From Lepus europaeus (lineage: Eukaryota; Chordata; Mammalia; Lagomorpha; Leporidae): a DNA stretch of 64,000 nucleotides. Positions 57,832 through 64,000 of this stretch are shown here, one piece after another. The stretch lies in NCBI RefSeq assembly GCF_033115175.1, contig NC_084827.1, forward strand, positions 150,095,701 through 150,159,700, written 5' to 3'. A model generated the notes under the pieces. That model was not told the origin of the DNA. It saw nothing but the letters and a program-made list of their open reading frames with translations, and searched no databases. The position numbers and the translations under genes were made by a program. Positions within the stretch are counted from its first letter, which is position 1, and every line of letters starts with the position of its first letter.

Positions 57832-58116
57832 ACTTTTTTAAAAAAATTATTTATTTATGTATTTGAGAGAGAGAGATTGAGGTCTTCCATCACTGGTTCA
57901 CTCTCCAAAGTTGAGGTTGAAGTCAGGAGCCAGGAATTCCATCCGGATCTCCCAAATGGTGCAGGGACTCAAATACTTGAGCCATTATCTGCTACTTCTC
58001 AGAAACATTAGCAGGGAGCTGAATTGGTAACAGTAGTTGGGATTGGAACTAGCACTCTGATACACGATGTTGGCATAACAAGTAGTGGCTTAACCTGCTG
58101 CACCACAATGCTTACC
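57832..58116 (-). mobile_element. C-repeat SINE in right arm
   Basis: Starts acttttttaaaaaaattatt; ends gcaccacaatgcttacc. The left arm has the equivalent flanks without it. Confidence 0.85.
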
Positions 58117-58182
58117 AAGACTTTCATTTCATTGACTATCAAAATAAACTCCTTCACCTCCAGATTTATTTTATCCTTAATA

Positions 58183-58206
58183 ACACACACACATACACAC
58201 ACATAC
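58183..58206. repeat. (CA)n-type microsatellite, right-arm counterpart
   Basis: acacacacacatacacacac; equivalent to the TG run at 310-331. Confidence 0.85.
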
Positions 58207-58590
58207 AGTTATTTATAAGCACTGCCCAGAAGTTAGGAAAAATTTATAAGATGCTAGCGTGACCCTAGATAAGTTCTTTGTTCCTTGCCTGGGAGGACTG
58301 CTTTGCTGTCAAACCATATTTCATGTATAAATAAGGCATTTCTCTGTGGTCTGCCTTTTATTTTGTGGAGGCTGACTGGGGAAGGGTGAATTTCAGCACA
58401 CATTTAAAAGTGCTTATCTGGTAGACAGACTTACAATCTCTGCAATACTGTGTAAAATCTTATTTTCAGATTTCCTCTGAAATGTATTATTATATTTATT
58501 TATTGTATTTCAAGCATGAGGAGGAAAAGCATGATTTTAGAGGTTATCTAGCCATTTAATCTTTTTATTAGTGCATTCACTCTCATTTGT

Positions 58591-59590
58591 TTCAGCCTTA
58601 AGTAAATAAAAGGTTGATATTAAAAAAAAGACTGTTCTAGCTATTGCATATGAAATCTACTCAAATTGATTGGGTGCTCTTCAGTGATTTCCCACAGTGT
58701 GATCATTTCTTCCTTTTTACATTTTCCTCCCGCAATCATCAGTAAGTAATGTATTCATCAAATATAAGAGAGTGCCCGCACAGAATTTCTCCCTTGCGGA
58801 GGCAGACAATTGATCCGTTCCCTCACTAGTTGGACTTGAGCACGTTAGTCATTGAGATCTTAGCAAGAAGCTTGGCTGTGTTGTCCTGATAATCATCACC
58901 AGAAATGAACTCATCTATGGAACCGTTAGATGCAAAAACAAATAAACTCCTTTAGCAGAACATTGTCACAATATCAGAGAGTCCTGCTTGGACAGGGAAA
59001 GGATGAGTGTCATTTAGCTTTGCTGTAACTGCAGGAAGCCATTTTCTTTTTGCTCAAAGTGGTACCTTTCAGCTGATGTTTTCCCTTGCGCTTAAATATT
59101 GATGTAAAATGTTAGCAAAACTAAGTACAAATAATGTTATCAAATAAGCTCTCTGATTCATCCTTAAATTATCTGGAAGCCCAAGGGTTTTCTGCTTTTT
59201 AATGAAGTCATATGTTAGTCGTGAATTATTTGATTTTTGTGTATTATTTCATACTACACCCTACATCCTAAAATTAAAGGTCATAGTAGCCACCATATCC
59301 TCTCCAAAGTTTTCTTTCATTTCCATTTTCCATGAAATTTTGGAAGTACCCACATAGAAGGAAAACAGAATATAGAAGCCTGGAGATAGGGAAGAAAATG
59401 TAACGTATAATGGATGTGTCAGACACCAAGTGGATGATGGGAGAAAGCAAATGGTTTCCTTTCTCTGATACTTAATTCTGCCTCCATATTGGGAAGTTTT
59501 TTCCTCACTTCAGGAATTGTACAATCTGTATGGACTTCTGCATCCAACCCTGTCTACTGGAAACTGCACAGAACCCCACTGGTGAGCAGC
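58591..59590. other. Unique sequence, no gene seen
   Basis: Probably the continuation of the right arm beyond what the window allows me to test. A minus-strand frame near 58845-58925 reads SMIDEFISGDDYQDNTAKLL then stops; it looks coding-like but I cannot name it. Confidence 0.35.
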
Positions 59591-59879
59591 TGGACTAGAC
59601 CCTCCCTTAGTGCCCCAACTTCAGAGGCAATCGCAGCCCCAGGTGACCTGTACTTCTGACCTACTGTGTATAAAGCAGAGGTTCCCACACCCGCCCCTCA
59701 CATTCGGAGAACTCAGGAAAACAGTTCTGCTACTAGATTACTCCTTAAAGGACAACACTCAGGCTAGGGCTTCTATGGTCTGTAGGCGCGCTGTGGGTCT
59801 GCATGCGATTTGGTAGAGGGCGCTCTACACATCTTGGAACCTTGTAATCCCTTATTTGGCACTCTGTTGCAGACCTGTA

Positions 59880-60240
59880 GAAGACTGAACTAGAGGCGGC
59901 TTGGACTCTACGTACCACGCGCTCTGTCTTGGAGCCCTTGGAGGTACCGCGCAATCTCGTCTTCCTCTTGGGACTGGGTGCTGGATTGCGCGAGCCACTT
60001 GACGCTGTAACGCAGGCGGCACTGCGTGCTGCTTGGGTGCGCCGCGCCCCCCAAGAGCAGTCAATGTGTTCCCGCCGGCTTGGGTCCCACGCGTAGTCCC
60101 AGAAGCAGCGGTACAAGAAGGCACCGCGAGGTTTGGTGCATATGCGGTTGTGGACTTCGCAGTGCACGAAGAGGGCTGTGGTTTGATCCATACTCGGTGT
60201 CATACTCTGTACGCCCTCTCAGGCACAGTCTAGGAAGCAC
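59880..60240 (-). pseudogene. CpG-rich, frameshifted coding-like segment, unidentified
   Basis: About 26 CpGs in ~290 bases. On the minus strand one frame gives FVHCEVHNRICTKPRGAFLY and RCFWDYAWDPSRREHIDC; a different frame downstream gives CRLRYSVKWLAQSSTQ, EEDEIARYLQGLQDRARG and a stop. The switch suggests a once-continuous protein broken by a frameshift, i.e. a retrocopy or dead exon. I do not recognise the family. An alternative is a CpG island on the opposite strand with chance frames. Confidence 0.35.
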
Positions 60241-60362
60241 TCCTTGGGCCACCTACAGGGCTTGGTTCTCTTCCCCAGCATCTTCATGCTGTAGCAGAAC
60301 AACACCCCAAACTAGTTGGAGATGTTACTATAGAATTCCCAAACCCGGGTCCACCCACCCTA

Positions 60363-60709
60363 TGTGCAGAAAGGCCACCACTGATAACCCGGGTGAGAGA
60401 AAGCAGGTATTTAATCGCAAAGCCCTGGATGGAGCAAGCAGCCCTGTAGCTATTGCCCAATTTCTGGAGCTCGCCAAGAGGTTAGGAGTGAAGGTTCTTA
60501 CAGATTTATTTGGGGCTGAGAGGTGTGTGATCAGCTCATGTTCAGCTTCCCAGTGCCCGGGACCTTCTTTTCCTTGGTCTGCGCCCTTGCTGTACAGGGA
60601 ATTTATGATAGGTGGGCTTCAGTTGGTCTGGATGATTGGGATCAAATGAAAGTGGTAGTTACCTTCTAAACTCAGACCTGGAGTTCCCCTAAACAAATCC
60701 CTCTGGACA
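60363..60709 (-). mobile_element. LTR-like element
   Basis: In reverse complement it begins tgtccagagggatttgttta, contains ccccaaataaatctgtaaga and gctttgcgattaaatacctg (two polyadenylation-like signals) then ctttctctcaccc, and ends near ctttctgca. TG…CA termini and this promoter-to-end layout fit a solo LTR. No target duplication confirmed. Confidence 0.4.
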
Positions 60710-60887
60710 GCATTGGCTGTCAAGGTTTTATCTATTGGAGAAACAAATGATTTTTTTTGTTTGATGATTAGAATCTTGTTGGGCCAGCTGTGTCATTCCC
60801 TCAGTTCAGTGAATTCCTTTCGATAAAAGACAGGCAAGGACACTTTAGGACTTTGGGAGACAGACAAACAAAAGGCTGGACCTGCCT

Positions 60888-61190
60888 TTGTTTTAGTTGA
60901 AAATCAAAGTTACAGACACACAGAGAGAGAGAGGGGGAGAGAGAGAGCGCGCGCGCTTGCATCTACCTGTAATGGCCAGAGCTGGGTCAAGCCAAAGCCA
61001 GGAGCCAGGAGCTTCATCTGGGTTTTCCAGGACACGGGATGGCAGGGACCCAAACGCTTCTGCTTTCACAAGCCATTAACTGGGAGCGGGGTCGGAAGTG
61101 GAGCAACTGGGACCACAATCTGCACTCAGATACGATGTCCAAGTCACAGGTGCGGCTTTACTCACTTCAACACCGGTGCTGTACCCGCCC
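60888..61190 (-). mobile_element. C-repeat SINE, old
   Basis: Contains (ga)n and (gc)4; ends ttcaacaccggtgctgtaccc. Confidence 0.8.
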
Positions 61191-61194
61191 GTCT

Positions 61195-61500
61195 TTTTGT
61201 TTTAGAATTTTTGCGGTATCCTATGTCCCAGTCTCTCATCTTAGAACTGTTTGCAGTAGGATGTACCTTGGGGCAGCCTGGGCCGCAGAGTTCTCGTGCG
61301 GGAACCATTTGCAGTACCAAATGCACCAGTCTGCTCCTCTTGGAATTTTTGTGGTTCCCTCTGCCCAAGTAAACTCATTTTGGGACTCTTTGGAGTGCCA
61401 AAATGCCCAGTTTTCTTACCTTGAAACTTTAGGGTACTGTGGGCTCCAGGCGGCTCATCTTGGAACCTCCCAGGATTGCTTGCGCCCCGAATGGCCACCA
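61195..61500 (+). repeat. Degenerate ~41-bp tandem repeat, locus 2
   Basis: About six units of 39-41 bases (one stretched to ~58): tttagaatttttgcggtatc, cttagaactgtttgcagtag, ggaaccatttgcagtaccaa, cttggaatttttgtggttcc, tgggactctttggagtgcca, cttgaaactttagggtactg, cttggaacctcccagg. Same unit as 16440-16735, opposite orientation. Confidence 0.75.
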
Positions 61501-61639
61501 CCCTGTCCTGTGCGGTGCCACCAGCTCTGCTGCTCCTACTGAGACCTGTGCACCACATGTATTCCAGCACCATGCCGCGAGCTCTGCGGAAAGCACTGCC
61601 ACTCACCAAGGACTCAGCTCTTCCAGCTCCCTGGTTTTA

Positions 61640-61870
61640 GGCTGGGAAGTTATGGCAATCCTCGACAAAGAAACAACGCACGCGGACGGTAGCGATTGAG
61701 CAGCAAGCGCGCCCACAGGGCGGAGCGCTCTTCGGCTGGGGTCGTTGTCTGTCGGTGGGTATCTAAACTGTGCCGGTTGTTCTAACAACGTACCCCAGAC
61801 TTGTTTTGAGCAAGTGCAGTAAGATGCAGACACGAGCGTGACCGCCAAGAAGGAAGCTTTTTTGGATTAG
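61640..61870. other. CpG-enriched unique stretch
   Basis: acgcacgcggacggtagcga, aagcgcgcccacagggcgga, and a palindrome-like gttgttctaacaac. No exon recognised; a weak regulatory candidate. Confidence 0.25.
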
Positions 61871-62289
61871 ACACCGGAGGCACAGCGCCACACAGGGCCA
61901 CAGCAGGGAAGTGCCCAGTGCCTTGAGCAACCAGAGAGCAGACTTGCGGTCGGGAGCCTTATGGTGGTTCTGAATAAAATAACGTAAAGAAGCGGTACAA
62001 ATCTAGGATTGCTCCCCACCTTTTTTTTTTTCCAGAATTTTTTCTGTAAAAAACGTAACCATTTTAAATAATGCGAAGTGTAATCATTCGCATTGCTGTA
62101 CAACTTATCCATTAAACATTTTTATCCTTCAGATATGAAGCTCTCGGAACATGTATGATTTCAGAAATATCGGCACCAAACTAAAGGCATCTTTGACTTC
62201 CTTTTGTCCACACAATTTTTGAAGTGTCTTTGTATAACTAGTAAACAGTAACGGTTTCTCGCGCTTCTTATAGCCTTTGGTAAACCCAT

Positions 62290-62545
62290 TGTCTGCTGTT
62301 TCTAAGATTTGGAATACTTCAGGTCCTTAATAGGAGTAAGAGCAGGCAGTTTTGTGCTTGCTTTCTTGCTTTTCTTTTTCTTTTCTCTTTTTGAGGTGCT
62401 TTCAAACTGTTTCCCACAAAGGCTGCACCACTGTGCATGTTCACTAGGAGTACCCGAATCCAACCTCTCCATGTTCTCACCAGTGCCTGTTGTCTTCTTT
62501 GATGGCTGAGATTTTATTGGTTGTGCTAAGGATCAATAAACACAC
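62290..62545. mobile_element. Old L1 3' fragment
   Basis: caaactgtttcccacaaagg, ctgcaccactgtgcatgttc, ccaacctctccatgttctca, ccagtgcctgttgtcttctt follow the L1M 3' region. Confidence 0.6.
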
Positions 62546-62572
62546 TTCCATTTGTCCACAATTTTTAGCAGA

Positions 62573-62844
62573 TGTTTTATTTATTTATTTGATACACAGA
62601 GAGAAAGAGAGTGCTCTCACCTGTTGGTTTACTTCCAGGTGTCCGCAGTGAGGAGGGAAGAAGGAGCAAAGCCAGGAGCCGATAGGCAACCCAGGTTGCG
62701 CACCGCCACCCTCCTAGGGTTGCAGGGACTCTTCACCTGCTGCCTCTCAGCTGGAATCAAGCAGAGGCCAGGATTTGGATGCAGGCACTGAGATACAGGC
62801 TGCACACAACTGGTGTCTTAACTACTAAGCCCAATACCTACCCC
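62573..62844 (-). mobile_element. C-repeat SINE, old
   Basis: tttatttatttgatacacag; ends taagcccaatacctacccc. Confidence 0.8.
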
Positions 62845-62888
62845 TGCCCACAATTCCTTTTTTCTTTTTTAAAGATTTACTTATTTGA

Positions 62889-63231
62889 GGGCCGGCGCCG
62901 CGGCTCACTAGGCTAATCCTCCGCCTGTGGCGCCGGCACACCAGGTTCTAGTCCCGGTCGGGGTGCCGGATTCTGTCCCGGTTGCCCCTCTTCCAGGCCA
63001 GCTCTCTGCTGTGGCCAGGGAGTGCAGTGGAGGATGGGCCAAGTGCTTGGGCCCTGCACCCCATGGGAGACCAGGAGAAGCACCTGGCTCCTGCCTTCGG
63101 ATCAGCGAGATGCGCCAGCCGCAGCGCGTGGCCGCGGCGGCCATTGGAGGGTGAACCAATGGCAAAAGGAAGACCTTTCTCTCTGTCTCTCTCTCTCTCT
63201 CACTGTGCTGCCTGTCAAAAAAATAAAAATA
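62889..63231 (+). mobile_element. Young-subfamily C-repeat SINE inserted in a SINE tail
   Basis: Target duplication aagatttacttatttga / aagatttatttgaa is tail sequence of the minus copy at 63232-63543. Confidence 0.95.
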
Positions 63232-63289
63232 TATAAAAAAAGATTTATTTGAAAAGCAGAGTTACAGAGAGGCAGAGACAGAGGAAATA

Positions 63290-63320
<31 letters not shown>

Positions 63321-63543
63321 CTGCAACAGCTGGGGCTGGGCTGATCCAAAGCCAGGAGCCAGGAGCCTCCTCTGGGTCTCCCATGTAGGTTCAGGGGCCC
63401 AAGGATTTGGGCCATCTTCTACTGCTTTCCCAGGCCATAGCAGAGCTGGATCGGAAGAGAAGCAGCCGGGACTCGAACTGGCGCCTATATGAGATGCCGG
63501 CACTGCATGCTGCGGCTTTACCCACTACACCACAGTGCTGGCC
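63232..63543 (-). mobile_element. C-repeat SINE, host of previous insertion
   Basis: Its tail is split (part at 62862-62888). Purine run at 63270-63320; ends caccacagtgctggcc. Confidence 0.9.
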
Positions 63544-63558
63544 TCATGTCCACAATTA

Positions 63559-63900
63559 TTTTATTTTATTTTTTTGACAGGCAGAGTGGACAGTGAGAGA
63601 GAGACAGAGAGAAAGGTCTTCCTTTGCCATTGGTTCACCCTCCAATGGCCGCCGCGGCCGCGCGCTGCGGCCGGCGCACCACGCTGATCCGAAGCCAGGA
63701 GCCAGGTGCTTATCCTGGTCTCCCATGGGGTGCAGGGCCCAAGCACTTGGGCCATCCTCCACTGCACTCCCTGGCCACAGCAGAGAGCTGGCCTGGAAGA
63801 AGGGCAACCGGGACAGAATCCGGCACCCCGACCGGGACTAGAACCCGGTGTGCCGGCGCCGCAAGGCAGAGGATTAGCCTAGTGAGCCGCAGCGCCGGCC
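63559..63900 (-). mobile_element. Young-subfamily C-repeat SINE, full length
   Basis: Flanks gtccacaattatt / gcccacaattctt; ends gagccgcagcgccggcc. Little diverged. Confidence 0.95.
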
Positions 63901-63929
63901 CACAATTCTTAACACACTGTTCTGAACAT

Positions 63930-64000
63930 CTGAGAGAGAATATATTCCATCTGCTGGTTCATTCCCCATATTCCAAGGGCTGGACCAAGTAGAAGCCAAG
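63930..64000 (-). mobile_element. C-repeat SINE, cut by window end
   Basis: ttccatctgctggttcattc, then ggctggaccaagtagaagcc to the last base. Confidence 0.75.

Larger units (their letters stand above)
55630..58590 (-). repeat. Right arm of the large inverted duplication
   Basis: This is the reverse-complement partner of 1-3085. It lacks the LTR and SINEs found in the left arm and has its own SINE insertions at about 55950-56223 and 57832-58116. The outer limit given corresponds to left-arm base 1 and is set by the window edge, so the true arm may extend further right. Inner limit is where alignment with the left arm fades near 55630. Confidence 0.85.

Noticed and set aside
60026..60649. 207-codon plus frame
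   Set aside because: Crosses the LTR-like element and runs antisense to the more protein-like minus frames.
1..64000. Bacterial or phage-type systems, CRISPR arrays, operons
   Set aside because: Sequence is mammalian; direct repeats are SINEs and microsatellites, none with the regular repeat-spacer layout of CRISPR.

Overview
The window is repeat-dominated, non-coding mammalian DNA, almost certainly from a lagomorph and most likely rabbit (Oryctolagus). The marker is about 78 copies or fragments of one tRNA-derived SINE. Its sense strand starts like ggccagcactgtggc, carries a ggttcgagtcc B-box and ends in (aaat)n. I recognise it as the lagomorph C-repeat (CSINE). These copies cover roughly a third of the sequence and about 70% lie on the minus strand. 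Rabbit-type L1 3' ends, older L1M, L2 and MIR pieces, hAT and Tigger fossils and LTR pieces fill much of the rest. I find no intact protein-coding gene, exon chain, structural RNA gene or CRISPR array.

The dominant architecture is an imperfect inverted duplication. The left end (1 to about 3080) is homologous, in reverse complement, to about 55630-58590 near the right end, with about 52 kb between the arms. Most of the arm sequence is old, at roughly 75-85% identity by eye. A sharply bounded internal block, 490-1560 against 56672-57740, is about 98.6% identical (15 substitutions and one 2-bp indel by hand count). That pattern points to recent gene conversion between the arms. Insertions present in only one arm (an LTR and several SINEs) have a matching empty site in the other.

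Region by region: 3-8.5 kb has SINEs, a rabbit L1 3' end flanked by ~120-bp direct repeats, and a CCTT tract. At 8.9-9.2 kb there is a CpG island with good splice-donor sites, the best candidate promoter or first exon. 9.6-15.6 kb is a dense SINE field with nesting. 15.8-16.7 kb has a Tigger/MER2-like fossil carrying a nested hAT element, then a ~41-bp degenerate tandem repeat. 18-23.6 kb has SINEs, an L1 inside a SINE tail and a mariner-like piece. 23.6-25.5 kb is unique. 25.5-30.9 kb has SINEs and a short polyadenylated LTR retrocopy. Near 32 kb is a MIR. 32.3-37.6 kb has SINEs and an RPL6 processed pseudogene. 37.7-38.6 kb is an L1M 3' end. 38.6-45 kb is mostly unique with scattered SINEs and an MLT1-like LTR. 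45.8-50 kb is old L1 broken by SINEs, with an RPL35A processed pseudogene. 50.3-55 kb is largely unique, with a second LTR retrocopy whose 16-bp target sequence occurs three times. 55.6-58.6 kb is the right arm. 59.6-62.5 kb has a CpG-rich patch with a frameshifted coding-like segment, an LTR, a second copy of the 41-bp tandem repeat and old L1. The final 1.5 kb is nested young SINEs.

There is no operon or pathway here. What links the features is transposition history and arm-to-arm recombination. All alignments and counts were made by eye. Boundaries are good to about 5-20 bases for young elements and worse for old ones.
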